A DNA stretch of 64,000 bases from Citrobacter sp. JGM124 (lineage in GTDB: Bacteria > Pseudomonadota > Gammaproteobacteria > Enterobacterales > Enterobacteriaceae), in assembly GCF_018257795.1 (NCBI RefSeq), contig NZ_JAERJD010000001.1, forward strand, positions 372,001-436,000. Direction: 5' to 3'. Both the position numbers and the translations under genes were made by a program. The first letter of the stretch is position 1, and the number at the start of each line of letters is the position of its first letter. Below the pieces are notes generated by a model that ran no database searches, was not told where the DNA came from, and worked only from the letters and a program-made list of their open reading frames with translations. Below are positions 39,088 through 48,497 of the stretch, one piece after another.

Positions 39088-40620
39088 TCAGCCCTGAGCG
39101 GGGCCCGGGCAACGATCCAGCAGCACGATGCTCCCATCTTCATTTTGTTGTTCCAGCACGACGCCAAATCCCCATAAACGATGAACGTGTTTCAAAACTT
39201 CTTTGTACCCTATGTCCAGAGGGATTCGATTATGTGGAACATACCGCAAGGTTAATGATCGATCACCGCGTAAATTCACATTCCATACCTGGATGTTGGG
39301 CTCCAGATGACTGAGGTTATATTGTGCCGCAAGCTGATGACGAATGTGGCGGTAGCCTTCCTCGTTATGGATAGCGGAGATTTCCAGATAAGGCTTTTGA
39401 TCATCATCCAGTACGGTAAATAGCCGGAAATCACGCATGAGTTTCGGCGAGAGGAACTGGCTGATAAAGCTCTCATCTTTAAAGTCACGCATGGCAAAAT
39501 GCAATGTTTCCAGCCAGTCCTTTCCGGCAATATCCGGGAACCAGTACTTGTCTTCCTCGGTTGGCGACAGACAGATCCGTTTAATATCCTGAAACATAGC
39601 GAAACCCAGCGCATAGGGGTTAATCCCGCTATACCACTGACTATTATAGGGGGGCTGGAACACGACATTCGTATGGCTATGGAGAAACTCCATCATAAAG
39701 CGTTCACTGACTTTCCCTTCATCGTAGAGATGATTAAGCAGGGTATAATGCCAAAAAGTTGCCCAGCCTTCGTTCATGACCTGGGTCTGTTTTTGTGGAT
39801 AAAAATACTGGCTGGATTTACGTACAATACGCATGATTTCCCGCTGCCAGGGTTCAAGCAGTGGTGCATTTTTTTCCATAAAATAGAGCAGGTTTTCCTG
39901 AGGCTCAGTGGGAAAACGCTGTTCAGTGGCGGCCGGTGTCTCTTCTTCACGCCGTGGCAACGTGCGCCACAGGGTGTTTACCTGGCTCTGGAGATAGGCT
40001 TCGCGGCTTTCCTGGCGGGCCTTTTCTTGTTCAAGCGAAATTTTTTGCGGGCGTTTATAGCGGTCCACACCGTAGTTCATCAGGGCATGGCTTGAGTCCA
40101 GCAGTTGTTCTACTTCATCAACCCCATAGCGTTCTTCACATTGACGGATATAATTTCTGGCAAAAATAAGATAGTCAACAATGGATCCGGCATCCGTCCA
40201 GCTACGAAACAAGTAATTATTTTTAAAAAATGAGTTGTGACCATAACTGGCATGAGCCATCACCAGGGCTTGCATCGTCAGGGTGTTTTCTTCCATTAAA
40301 TAGGCGATACACGGATTGGAGTTAATGACTATTTCATAGGCCAGGCCTTGCTGCCCTTGTTTGTAGCGCTGTTCTGTTTCAATAAATTTTTTCCCAAATG
40401 ACCAGTGGGAATAATTAATTGGCATCCCTATGCTGGAATAGGCATCCATCATCTGCTCGGCGGTAATCACCTCAATCTGATGGGGATACGTATCAAGCTG
40501 ATATAGCTTCGCCACACGATCTATCTCAGCGAGATACTGTTCGAGTAGCTCAAATGTCCAGTCAGGGCCGTCATCCAGACGTCCCAGGTCTTTCGCATCA
40601 GAATCAGTTACAGTCACCAT
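39088..40620 (-). CDS. ycgB: YcgB, SpoVR-family protein
   Basis: A 510-residue cytoplasmic protein of the SpoVR family, the E. coli length. Family motifs include YPHQIEVITAEQMMDAY, YEIVINSNPCIAYLMEENT, HASYGHNSFFKNNYLF and MNEGWATFWHY. E. coli ycgB is RpoS-dependent and was recently linked with YeaH/YeaG-type stress proteins; its biochemical role is unknown. Divergent from dadA over 321 bp. Confidence 0.95.
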   Translation of the reverse strand: MVTVTDSDAKDLGRLDDGPDWTFELLEQYLAEIDRVAKLYQLDTYPHQIEVITAEQMMDAYSSIGMPINYSHWSFGKKFIETEQRYKQGQQGLAYEIVINSNPCIAYLMEENTLTMQALVMAHASYGHNSFFKNNYLFRSWTDAGSIVDYLIFARNYIRQCEERYGVDEVEQLLDSSHALMNYGVDRYKRPQKISLEQEKARQESREAYLQSQVNTLWRTLPRREEETPAATEQRFPTEPQENLLYFMEKNAPLLEPWQREIMRIVRKSSQYFYPQKQTQVMNEGWATFWHYTLLNHLYDEGKVSERFMMEFLHSHTNVVFQPPYNSQWYSGINPYALGFAMFQDIKRICLSPTEEDKYWFPDIAGKDWLETLHFAMRDFKDESFISQFLSPKLMRDFRLFTVLDDDQKPYLEISAIHNEEGYRHIRHQLAAQYNLSHLEPNIQVWNVNLRGDRSLTLRYVPHNRIPLDIGYKEVLKHVHRLWGFGVVLEQQNEDGSIVLLDRCPGPAQG

Positions 40621-40836
40621 CAGCGCCCCTCCCGATCATCTACTCTTTGATTAGAAAGTATCAGTTTAATGCCCGGACAATCAATATGAAGATGGATTAG
40701 TACCCTTTGTTTCGTCTTCACGATTAACTTACGACAGAAACCATTTTTATTCATTTTTTCAGAATAAAAAACTACGATGAATATCTTCCATCGCAGGAGA
40801 TGCTAACCTCCAGAGCCCAGTTACCATGATGATAAT

Positions 40837-40852
40837 AGTGAATTTGTTCACC
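40837..40852 (+). promoter_or_regulatory. CRP-binding site upstream of dadAX
   Basis: AGTGA-ATTTGT-TCACC matches the TGTGA-N6-TCACA core with the invariant GTGA/TCAC intact, about 95 bp before the dadA start. E. coli dadAX is under CRP and Lrp control. The ycgB start lies about 220 bp away on the other side. Confidence 0.6.
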
Positions 40853-40941
40853 ATGAGAGCCATAGATATTGAATAAGATTTTCATCTGGGTTATCAATTT
40901 GTAATTAGAGTATTATTCTTTAACAAACAACAGGGGGTAAG

Positions 40942-42228
40942 ATGAAAATTGTCGTACTGGGTAGTGGTGTTATTGGGGTAACCAGTGCCTGGTATTTAAA
41001 CCAGGCAGGGCATGATGTCACGGTTATAGACCGGGCGGCTGGGCCTGCGCTGGAAACCAGTGCGGCAAATGCGGGGCAGATTTCACCTGGCTATGCGGCC
41101 CCTTGGGCAGCACCAGGGGTACCTTTAAAAGCCATTAAATGGATGTTTCAGCGTCATGCCCCTTTGGCGATGCACCTGGATGGAACCCCCTTTCAGCTGA
41201 AGTGGGTCTGGCAGATGTTGCGTAATTGTGACGAAAAACATTATAAAGAAAATAAAAGCCGCATGGTGCGCCTGGCGGAATATAGCCGTGATTGCCTGAA
41301 AACCCTGCGTCAGACTACAGGCATTCAGTACGAAGGCCGTCAGGGGGGGACACTGCAACTGTTCCGCACTGCCCAGCAGTTTGATAATGCCGCCAAAGAT
41401 ATCGCCGTCCTCAAAGACGCGGGGGTGCCCTACGAACTGCTGGCATCTCATGAGTTGGAAGGGGTTGAACCCGCCCTTGCGGACGTTGCTCAGAAGCTGA
41501 CAGGGGGGCTACGCTTACCCAATGACGAGACTGGCGACTGTCAGCTATTTACCCAAAATCTGGCGAAAATGGCTGCCGCTGCCGGGGTAAAGTTCCGCTT
41601 TAATTGCTCGATTGATCGTCTACTGTATGAAAATCAAAAAATCTATGGCGTAAAGTGTGGCGATGAAATCATCAAAGCCGACGCCTATGTTGTTGCTTTA
41701 GCTGCTTATTCCACTGGGCTATTGAAAGATATTGTCAATATCCCGGTCTACCCACTTAAGGGTTACTCCTTAACGTTGCCAATCATTAATGCTGCAGCCT
41801 CCCCGGTGTCTACCGTTCTTGACGAGACTTATAAAGTTGCAATTACCCGTTTTGATGATCGCATCCGTGTCGGGGGCATGGCTGAGATCGTCGGTTTTAA
41901 TCAAGAGTTACTGGAAGCCCGGCGCAAGACCCTGGAAATGGTAGTGAGCGATCTCTATCCCAGGGGCGGGGCGGTTGAACAGGCGACGTTCTGGAGTGGG
42001 TTACGTCCAATGACCCCCGATGGCACCCCTATTGTCGGGGCAACGCCGTTCAGTAATCTCTGGATCAATACCGGTCACGGAACGCTTGGCTGGACCATGT
42101 CCTGTGGTTCTGCCCAATTGTTAAGTGATTTAATCAGTGGCACAGAACCCGCCATCGCTTTTGATGATTTAGCGGTAGAACGCTATGCGCCGGGCTTCAC
42201 TCCGGGTCACTTTACTTCCTTGTCATAA
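40942..42228 (+). CDS. dadA: DadA, D-amino-acid dehydrogenase small subunit
   Basis: FAD-dependent inner-membrane enzyme that oxidises D-alanine to pyruvate and ammonia and gives electrons to the quinone pool. The N-terminal dinucleotide motif [20 protein letters not shown] is followed by family motifs such as [20 protein letters not shown] and [14 protein letters not shown]. It has 428 residues (E. coli 432). It is followed 21 bp later by dadX. Confidence 0.97.
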   Translation: MKIVVLGSGVIGVTSAWYLNQAGHDVTVIDRAAGPALETSAANAGQISPGYAAPWAAPGVPLKAIKWMFQRHAPLAMHLDGTPFQLKWVWQMLRNCDEKHYKENKSRMVRLAEYSRDCLKTLRQTTGIQYEGRQGGTLQLFRTAQQFDNAAKDIAVLKDAGVPYELLASHELEGVEPALADVAQKLTGGLRLPNDETGDCQLFTQNLAKMAAAAGVKFRFNCSIDRLLYENQKIYGVKCGDEIIKADAYVVALAAYSTGLLKDIVNIPVYPLKGYSLTLPIINAAASPVSTVLDETYKVAITRFDDRIRVGGMAEIVGFNQELLEARRKTLEMVVSDLYPRGGAVEQATFWSGLRPMTPDGTPIVGATPFSNLWINTGHGTLGWTMSCGSAQLLSDLISGTEPAIAFDDLAVERYAPGFTPGHFTSLS

Positions 42229-42249
42229 TTCAGTTTTTAAGGAGCTGGC

Positions 42250-43320
42250 ATGTCTCGTCCTCTTGTTGCCCACCTTGACTTGGGGGCGTTACGCAATAAT
42301 CTGGAAGTGGCTCGACGCGCGGCACCACAGTCCCGGATTTGGTCTGTGGTGAAGGCAAATGCTTATGGGCATGGCCTGGAAAGAGTCTGGTCAGCCCTGA
42401 AGCAGACCGATGGTTTTGCCATGCTGAACCTTGAAGAGGCAATACTGCTGCGGGAGCGTGGCTGGAAAGGCCCGATTTTAATGCTGGAAGGTTTTTTCCA
42501 CCATGATGAACTGAGCATATATGATCAGTATCGTCTGACAACGGCGGTTCACAGCAATTGGCAACTTAAGGCGCTGGACGATGCGAAACTGTCGGCTCCG
42601 GTTGATGTTTACCTGAAGGTTAACAGCGGCATGAACCGTCTGGGATTCACGCCGGATAGTGTGGGAACCGTCTGGAAAAAGCTTCAGGAAAGTCCCCATG
42701 TTGGTCAGGTCACCTTAATGGCACACTTTGCCGATGCAGAATCACCAGAAGGTATCATTGAACCACTGGCCCGTATCCACCAGGCGGCTGCAGGACTCGG
42801 TTGCCCTCGTTCCCTTGCTAATTCGGCAGCGACGCTATGGCACCCGGAGACGCATTATAACTGGGTGCGCCCTGGGATCATTCTCTACGGAGCCTCACCC
42901 AGTGGACAGTGGCAGGATGTGGCCACGACTGGCATCCAGCCAGTGATGAGTCTTGAGAGCGAAATCATTGGCATACAGCAATTACAGGCCGGCGACAGAG
43001 TCGGTTATGGGGGGCGCTTTAAGGCAACCGATGCGCTGCGGATTGGCATTGTTGCAGGGGGGTATGCTGATGGCTACCCGCGCCATGCCCCTGATGGCAC
43101 ACCCGTGTGGGTGGATGGCATCCATACCCGCACCGTGGGCAAGATATCCATGGATATGCTGGCGGTTGATTTGACCCCTTGCCCGCATGCGGGTATCGGC
43201 AGTCGCGTCGAATTATGGGGCAAAAATATTAAAATTGATGATGTAGCCAGTGCAGCAGGCACGGTGGGCTATGAACTTATGTGCGCCCTTGCACCGCGAG
43301 TACCCGTCATCGCCGGTTAA
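42250..43320 (+). CDS. dadX: DadX, catabolic alanine racemase
   Basis: PLP enzyme that turns L-alanine into D-alanine for DadA. The PLP lysine is K35 in VVKANAYGHG and the second catalytic base is the tyrosine in GDRVGYGGRF. The 356 residues equal the E. coli protein. Second gene of dadAX, with the good ribosome site AAGGAG. Confidence 0.97.
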   Translation: MSRPLVAHLDLGALRNNLEVARRAAPQSRIWSVVKANAYGHGLERVWSALKQTDGFAMLNLEEAILLRERGWKGPILMLEGFFHHDELSIYDQYRLTTAVHSNWQLKALDDAKLSAPVDVYLKVNSGMNRLGFTPDSVGTVWKKLQESPHVGQVTLMAHFADAESPEGIIEPLARIHQAAAGLGCPRSLANSAATLWHPETHYNWVRPGIILYGASPSGQWQDVATTGIQPVMSLESEIIGIQQLQAGDRVGYGGRFKATDALRIGIVAGGYADGYPRHAPDGTPVWVDGIHTRTVGKISMDMLAVDLTPCPHAGIGSRVELWGKNIKIDDVASAAGTVGYELMCALAPRVPVIAG

Positions 43321-43325
43321 TGTAA

Positions 43326-43349
43326 CGGGGCAGCGACTGAGCTGCCCCG
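43326..43349. terminator. Hairpin between convergent dadX and cvrA
   Basis: CGGGGCAGC (43326-43334), loop GACTGA, GCTGCCCCG (43341-43349), five bases after the dadX stop codon. There is no T run on the plus side. Confidence 0.6.
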
Positions 43350-43355
43350 GGACGC

Positions 43356-45092
43356 TTATTCTTCAGACTCCACCATCCGCAGTCCTATTTTCCGTACCTG
43401 GTTATCTTCTTTTTCCGCGACCGTCCAAATCAGTCCTGCAAAGGTAATCTGGTCTCCGACGACCGGTGCTGCCCCCAGCATTAACTGAATAAAATCTGCT
43501 AATGATTGCTCACGATTAATGTCGTCAGACAGTTCCAGGCCGTAAAGCGTCGCGATGTCGTCCAGGGGGGCATTGCCCTCAAGAATGAAGTCACCAAAGA
43601 AGCGCTGTTCAAGTTCCACGGTAGGGGGCTGACTAAACAATTTCCCCAGTACCACTAAATCCTGCTCACGAGCAATGATACAGAGAATATCCCCCTCCTG
43701 CAGTCTCGTGCGGCCTGTGGGGCGTAACAGCCTGTCATCGCGAAATACAGCCGTTACCAGGGTTTCTGGTGGGATAGGGAGGTCGCATAATGCAGTCCCA
43801 ATACACCACTTGTCAGCACTGAGTTGATAGACAAACTGTTCCCAGGGGCTTTCAGGGTGAATATCCAGCCCCACGCGTGAGAGTGGCAGCCCGACTGGGG
43901 GCACAATGACTTTGGCTTTTTGAGCTGCCCAGCCCAGGGATGTCCCCTGTAACAGCAACGAAACCAGGACCACAAAAAAGGCAATATTGAAAAACAGGCG
44001 GGCGTTATCCAGCCCGGCCATCATGGGGAAGACTGCCAGAATAATGGGTAAGGCTCCCCGTAGCCCAACCCAGCTGATAAAGGTACGCTCACGAAAGGTA
44101 AAACCACGGAAGGGTAATAAGCCAGTAAAAATGGCTAACGGCCGGGCGACGAGTATCATCCAGGCTGAGAGCAGTAATGCCGGGATCATTATCGGCAAAA
44201 GATCCGACGGGTTGACCAACAGGCCCAGAACCAGGAACATTCCGATTTGCGCCATCCAGGCAAGCCCGTCAAGGGTTTGTAAGATACCAAAACGGCTACG
44301 AATAGGGTTATTTCCCAGTACCACGCCACACAGATAAACGGCAAGAATTCCGCTCCCTTCCAGGGCGGTTGTCACGGCGAACACCATAATTCCGCCACTG
44401 AGGGCCAGCATGGGGTAAAGCCCTTGGGGCAGGGTGATGCGATTGATCATCTGCAGCAGCAAATATCCCCCACCCAACCCTAACAAAATCCCCAGCCCAA
44501 ACTGCTGAACAATATGGACCACAAACATCCAGTCCAGACCAATGTGGTGGGCCTGAATCATCTCAATCAGGGTGATTGTCAGAAAGACCGCCATGGGGTC
44601 ATTGCTTCCTGACTCTATCTCCAGCGTGGCACTAACGCGTTCATTAAGTCCTTTATCACCTAACAGAGAGAACACGGCTGCAGCATCGGTTGAGCCGACA
44701 ATGGCACCAATCAGCAAACCTTCAAGCCAGTGCAGATGAAACAACCAGGCCGCGGCGATGCCCGTCAGCCCGGACGTCACGAGCACGCCGACGGTCGCCA
44801 ATGATAATGCCGGACCTAAAGCCACTCGGAATGAGCTGGCTTTAGTACGGATCCCCCCATCGAGCAAGATAACGGCCAGGGCGAGGTTACTGACCAGATA
44901 AGCCTGAGGGTAGTTGTCGAAAGGGATCCCCCCAAGACCATCCACGCCAGCCAGCATGCCAATCACTAAAAAAATGACCAGAATAGGGATGCCAAGACGC
45001 GAGGAAAAAGAACTCAATAAGATGCTACAGGTAACCAGAACGGAACCTAAAATAAACAGACTGATGATTGTTCCTGCATCCAAGATTGCCAT
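43356..45092 (-). CDS. cvrA: CvrA (NhaP2), cation/proton antiporter
   Basis: CPA1-family potassium (sodium)/proton antiporter, 578 residues as in E. coli. About 12 hydrophobic segments occupy residues 1-400, with the ion-binding acidic motifs [18 protein letters not shown] and [13 protein letters not shown]. The cytoplasmic part has a TrkA_C domain (about 405-490) and a CorC/HlyC-like domain (about 500-575). It has been associated with volume regulation at low osmolarity. Confidence 0.95.
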   Translation of the reverse strand: MAILDAGTIISLFILGSVLVTCSILLSSFSSRLGIPILVIFLVIGMLAGVDGLGGIPFDNYPQAYLVSNLALAVILLDGGIRTKASSFRVALGPALSLATVGVLVTSGLTGIAAAWLFHLHWLEGLLIGAIVGSTDAAAVFSLLGDKGLNERVSATLEIESGSNDPMAVFLTITLIEMIQAHHIGLDWMFVVHIVQQFGLGILLGLGGGYLLLQMINRITLPQGLYPMLALSGGIMVFAVTTALEGSGILAVYLCGVVLGNNPIRSRFGILQTLDGLAWMAQIGMFLVLGLLVNPSDLLPIMIPALLLSAWMILVARPLAIFTGLLPFRGFTFRERTFISWVGLRGALPIILAVFPMMAGLDNARLFFNIAFFVVLVSLLLQGTSLGWAAQKAKVIVPPVGLPLSRVGLDIHPESPWEQFVYQLSADKWCIGTALCDLPIPPETLVTAVFRDDRLLRPTGRTRLQEGDILCIIAREQDLVVLGKLFSQPPTVELEQRFFGDFILEGNAPLDDIATLYGLELSDDINREQSLADFIQLMLGAAPVVGDQITFAGLIWTVAEKEDNQVRKIGLRMVESEE

Positions 45093-45165
45093 TCTCCCGT
45101 AATCGGCGGTTTATAATAGTAAAATAGTAGCATCAACCCGAAAAAATCAGGTGTCAAAAAGGGCC

Positions 45166-46092
45166 TTAACTGTTTACAGAATAACGTAAAACAGGGTGAC
45201 CACTGAGCGTCAGGCTGGCGGCCTGGCCGTCATGGGCTAATTCCCCGAAAGCACCCAGGGGTAAGGTCACTGTTTTGGGCTCATGCCCGAAGGGCAAACC
45301 ATGCAGCACCGGGATATTAAGACGTTGTTGTAATAACCGGGACAGGGCACTGAAGTCATAACCGGCATCATAATCAGTATGGGTAACACCATTAAAACTG
45401 CCAAGGATAATGGCTTTCTGGCGGGCGAGAATACCCGCATGATAAAGCTGTAACAGCATCCTTTCTACCCGGAAGGGGTGCTCGTTAATGTCTTCCACAA
45501 CAAGAATACCTCCGCTTATCACTGGCAACCAGGGGGATCCTGTCAATGAACTCAGCATGGTCAAATTACCACCCCACAGGGTGCCACTCACATGACATGC
45601 CGGGGTATGGCATTCCCAGTTAACCGTATAGCGTGGCTGGCTGATGGCCTGCCAGAAATGCTGCCAGGTATAGTCATCCCGATCATCGGCACCAAAATTT
45701 CCTGCCAGCATTGGGCCACTAAAAGTAATGGCGCCACACTGTGCCAGCAGGGCCAGCTGAATAGCGGTGAAATCGCTGTGTCCGCAGATAACAGGCATTC
45801 GCTGACGAAAGGCGGCACTCAATCGGGAATAGTCTATACCTTCCAGTAATCGACTGGCGCCATAACCCCCGCGTACTGCCAGTACTAAATCGATATCCGA
45901 TGGCAGTGCCGCCAGGGCGTTCAGTTCGGCAAGTCGCTCTTCATCCGTACCAGCAAAACGCTGAAAACGGCGAGCCACAATATGCGGATTACTCACCCGG
46001 TGCCCCGCATCCTGCAGACGCTGAATGCCACGCGCCGCTGCAGTTTGATTAAGACAATAACCGGATGGGGCAATTAACTGAATAACAGACAT
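45166..46092 (-). CDS. ldcA: LdcA, murein tetrapeptide L,D-carboxypeptidase
   Basis: Cytoplasmic serine peptidase that removes the terminal D-alanine from recycled murein tetrapeptides. The nucleophile serine lies in VICGHSDFTAIQ (about residue 106). The glutamate and histidine of the Ser-Glu-His triad are expected in ILVVEDINEHPFRVERML and in PVLHGLPFGHEP. It has 308 residues (E. coli 304). Divergent from emtA, which also acts on murein. Confidence 0.96.
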   Translation of the reverse strand: MSVIQLIAPSGYCLNQTAAARGIQRLQDAGHRVSNPHIVARRFQRFAGTDEERLAELNALAALPSDIDLVLAVRGGYGASRLLEGIDYSRLSAAFRQRMPVICGHSDFTAIQLALLAQCGAITFSGPMLAGNFGADDRDDYTWQHFWQAISQPRYTVNWECHTPACHVSGTLWGGNLTMLSSLTGSPWLPVISGGILVVEDINEHPFRVERMLLQLYHAGILARQKAIILGSFNGVTHTDYDAGYDFSALSRLLQQRLNIPVLHGLPFGHEPKTVTLPLGAFGELAHDGQAASLTLSGHPVLRYSVNS

Positions 46093-46256
46093 TAACGTTC
46101 CTTGCTGAAAACGGATTGATTATCATGCCGGGATTAACGGAACTTGTCATTGATGATATAACCCCATCATAGTTTAATTCCCTGTGGGACGGCGTACTGG
46201 TCCCCATAACAAGTTACATGGTTCAGGGCATCGGCCCGTAATAAAGGATACGAGAC

Positions 46257-46865
46257 GTGAAATTAACGGGATTACTTGTTCTGATTCTGATTCTGGCTGG
46301 GTGTTCCAGCAAGCCAACCCAACAGGCAGAATGGAACCCAACGGTGCCTGTGCAAGGGGCCCTGACCTGGATGCCGATATCTGAACAGACCGGGCAGGAG
46401 TGGGGAGTAAGCACAAAGGTGATTACTGCCATTATTGCGGTTGAAACGGGGGGTAACCCAGCCCTGGTCAGCACATCCAATGCGGTTGGCCTGATGCAGA
46501 TTAAGGGCTCCACCGCAGGCAAGGATGTTTACCGCCACATGGGGTTAAAAGGCCAGCCTACAGATGCTGAGTTAAAAGACCCGGCACGTAATATTACGAT
46601 TGGAACCGCCTATTTAAGTGTGCTGGAAAACGGCATTCTGAAAGGGATCAATGACCCGGAAGTGATGGAATATGCTCTGGTCGTCTCTTATGCCAACGGC
46701 GCAGGGGCAATGCTGAGAACGTTCGATAATGACAGACCCACGGCTATCAAGAAAATCAATCGGATGAATGCGCAACAGTTTATGCAGCATATCGCGAAAA
46801 ATCATCCTGCTCCCCAAGCCGCGCGTTACCTATATAAAATAACGCGCGCCATGGAAGTGCTATGA
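46257..46865 (+). CDS. emtA: EmtA (MltE), membrane-bound endo-type lytic transglycosylase
   Basis: Cleaves glycan strands of peptidoglycan inside the chain, forming 1,6-anhydro ends. The start is GTG, with signal sequence MKLTGLLVLILILAGCSS and lipidated C16. The goose-lysozyme-like catalytic glutamate is in IIAVETGGNP, followed by SNAVGLMQIK and ALVVSYANGAGAM motifs. It has 202 residues (E. coli 203). The 3' end overlaps the convergent ycgR by 6 bp. Confidence 0.96.
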   Translation: MKLTGLLVLILILAGCSSKPTQQAEWNPTVPVQGALTWMPISEQTGQEWGVSTKVITAIIAVETGGNPALVSTSNAVGLMQIKGSTAGKDVYRHMGLKGQPTDAELKDPARNITIGTAYLSVLENGILKGINDPEVMEYALVVSYANGAGAMLRTFDNDRPTAIKKINRMNAQQFMQHIAKNHPAPQAARYLYKITRAMEVL

Positions 46866-47597
46866 CTCTCTGACACGATTGGCTTTTTCTCTGGCTGTTC
46901 GTTCAAGGGAGAAGATGATTTTCTGTAACTCTCGTTCGACAGCCGCGTTTACATTTAAGAAGCGAAAGCTCAGGCGTGGGGTTGTTATCGTCTGGTTTTT
47001 ACTGTCGACCACTTTGCGTTCGGAAATGGTCACCAGTTGCATATCGAAATAGAATTTACCCCACTGGGCCAAATCCATCTCAACCTGGCTGAAGTTAACC
47101 CCTTCTTTTAACGTTTCAGGTAACTCCCCTTCGAGCAATGCTCCCAGCCCGCCAAGAGACAGATCACAAAGCTGGAAAACAAAAGGTGTTGTATCCGCTA
47201 ATGAGGTGCGACAAAAATAGCGCGGCTGCAGGGGCGCGGCAATCCGGAAAAACTCCCGGCGCTGTACAAACCAAAGGGAAGGTGGCAGTTCAGCACTAAA
47301 GGCCGGCAGATTCTGATATCCGATGGCGATTAAACCTGGCAGGGAAAACTCAACCTTTGCGCCAGCCGTCTCGGCAGTCACGTCGATATGTCCGGCCTGC
47401 AGCACCGCATGGTTCTCATGACTCTGGCTGCCGAAATCGAGGGTCAAACGTTCGGGCGTCACCGCCAGAATTTTACTGATAAGCTGCCCCTGTGGCCATG
47501 CCAGTTTGATAGCAACCTGGCCACGTTGTAGATCCCGGAGCACACCCATAACGGCTAACGGGGACTGTTTCAGAAACTGCTCGTGATAGTGACTCAA
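46860..47597 (-). CDS. ycgR: YcgR, c-di-GMP-dependent flagellar brake
   Basis: PilZ-domain receptor that, when loaded with c-di-GMP, binds the flagellar motor and slows or biases rotation. The N-terminal YcgR_N domain is at about 1-110. The PilZ domain has the c-di-GMP motifs QRREFFRIAAP (RxxxR) and CDLSLGGLGALL (D-x-S-x-x-G). It has 245 residues (E. coli 244). A FliA-type promoter lies about 45 bp upstream, tying it to the flagellar regulon. PdeD, a c-di-GMP phosphodiesterase, is elsewhere in the window. Confidence 0.96.
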   Translation of the reverse strand: MSHYHEQFLKQSPLAVMGVLRDLQRGQVAIKLAWPQGQLISKILAVTPERLTLDFGSQSHENHAVLQAGHIDVTAETAGAKVEFSLPGLIAIGYQNLPAFSAELPPSLWFVQRREFFRIAAPLQPRYFCRTSLADTTPFVFQLCDLSLGGLGALLEGELPETLKEGVNFSQVEMDLAQWGKFYFDMQLVTISERKVVDSKNQTITTPRLSFRFLNVNAAVERELQKIIFSLERTAREKANRVRES

Positions 47598-47641
47598 GAC
47601 TAAAACCCTTATTGTATTTCAAGTGGTTCGGGTAAGACCTT

Positions 47642-47668
47642 TTATCGGCAAAACGACGTTGATCTTCA
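47642..47668 (-). promoter_or_regulatory. FliA (sigma-28) flagellar class 3 promoter of ycgR
   Basis: On the minus strand, TGAA (-35) is separated by 15 bp from a perfect GCCGATAA (-10). The consensus is TAAA-N15-GCCGATAA. It lies 45 bp upstream of ycgR, which is a FliA-dependent gene in E. coli. Confidence 0.8.
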
Positions 47669-48018
47669 GCGATATTTTTAAGCATGAAACACGGAGTATC
47701 TTACTCGCAGAACCCCCATCAGATCGCGCATTTTTTATCAGCAGCTATCCGTCAGGGCTGCCTGAGACCCGGCAGTAAAACACCCACCGACAGGGTGGCA
47801 CATTTAGTTTAAAAAATGCTCTGCTGATGGAGAGTATTCCGTTTACGTCCCTTTTTTCTGCAGAAGAATAACCTTATATAACGAGCAACATTATTTATAT
47901 ATTGAGTTGCTGGTGTATATCCTTGTTATTAACAGGGGGAAAGCACCGCCACTAATATGTTATTGCTTATAATAATGACAGTACATAAAACGCTCGGCTC
48001 GTCCCCCCGGGGCGTGAC

Positions 48019-48166
48019 TTGACTGTTAAGTAAAAAATCATAAATATGGTCATCAGCGACTTGCCTGATTGTGATAATTATCAAGGTAAATGGGTATTCG
48101 CAAAATAACCTGCCGTTGATTTGCCTGAGGTATCCTGTCCGGTGCCTCAGGTTCCCTCATTTTTTT
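48019..48166 (+). ncRNA. Candidate intergenic small RNA between ycgR and mqo
   Basis: TTGACT (48019-48024), a 16-bp spacer and TAAATA (48041-48046) look like a sigma-70 promoter. About 80 bp later is a terminator-like structure: TGAGG (48127-48131), CCTG, loop, CAGG, CCTCA (48155-48159), then seven T (48160-48166). A transcript of about 110 nt would result, with no reading frame of note and a TGATAATTATCA palindrome inside. This is a structural prediction only; no known sRNA was recognised. Confidence 0.35.
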
Positions 48167-48497
48167 AATTCACTGATCACAACAAATGATGAAAAACATG
48201 CCGATCCCAGCCAGAAAAAGGGGGTTCGGTGGCCCTGACAGCGCGCCGGGAACTTCATTTAGACAATATATTGTAACTAAATTTTAATAAATCGGTATTG
48301 ATAATGATTAATTATCTTATTGGTTATTCTATAGAATATTTTTCTATTGTTGTTATTAATTCCACACTAAGAGTGGAGCCTCTTTTTTTAATTAAAAAAG
48401 CCAGGTGAATATGATGAATAGAAATGTAGTTTATATTTTAAAATAAAGTAAATTATGGTTAAAATAACGTGAAAACATTTACTCCAGACGAAATAAT
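48167..48497 (+). promoter_or_regulatory. AT-rich leader region of mqo
   Basis: It contains the palindrome GATAATGATTAATTATC (about 48310-48326), a short TCCAC/GTGGA hairpin followed by a T run (about 48360-48388), and a 12-codon frame MMNRNVVYILK (about 48412) behind an AGGTG site. The palindrome loosely resembles Fur or ArcA sites but matches neither well. Regulation cannot be decided from sequence. Confidence 0.4.

Noticed and set aside
48310-48326. Fur box upstream of mqo
   Set aside because: GATAATGATTAATTATC has correct half-sites but a 5-bp spacer, and it matches the 19-bp Fur consensus only over its first nine positions.
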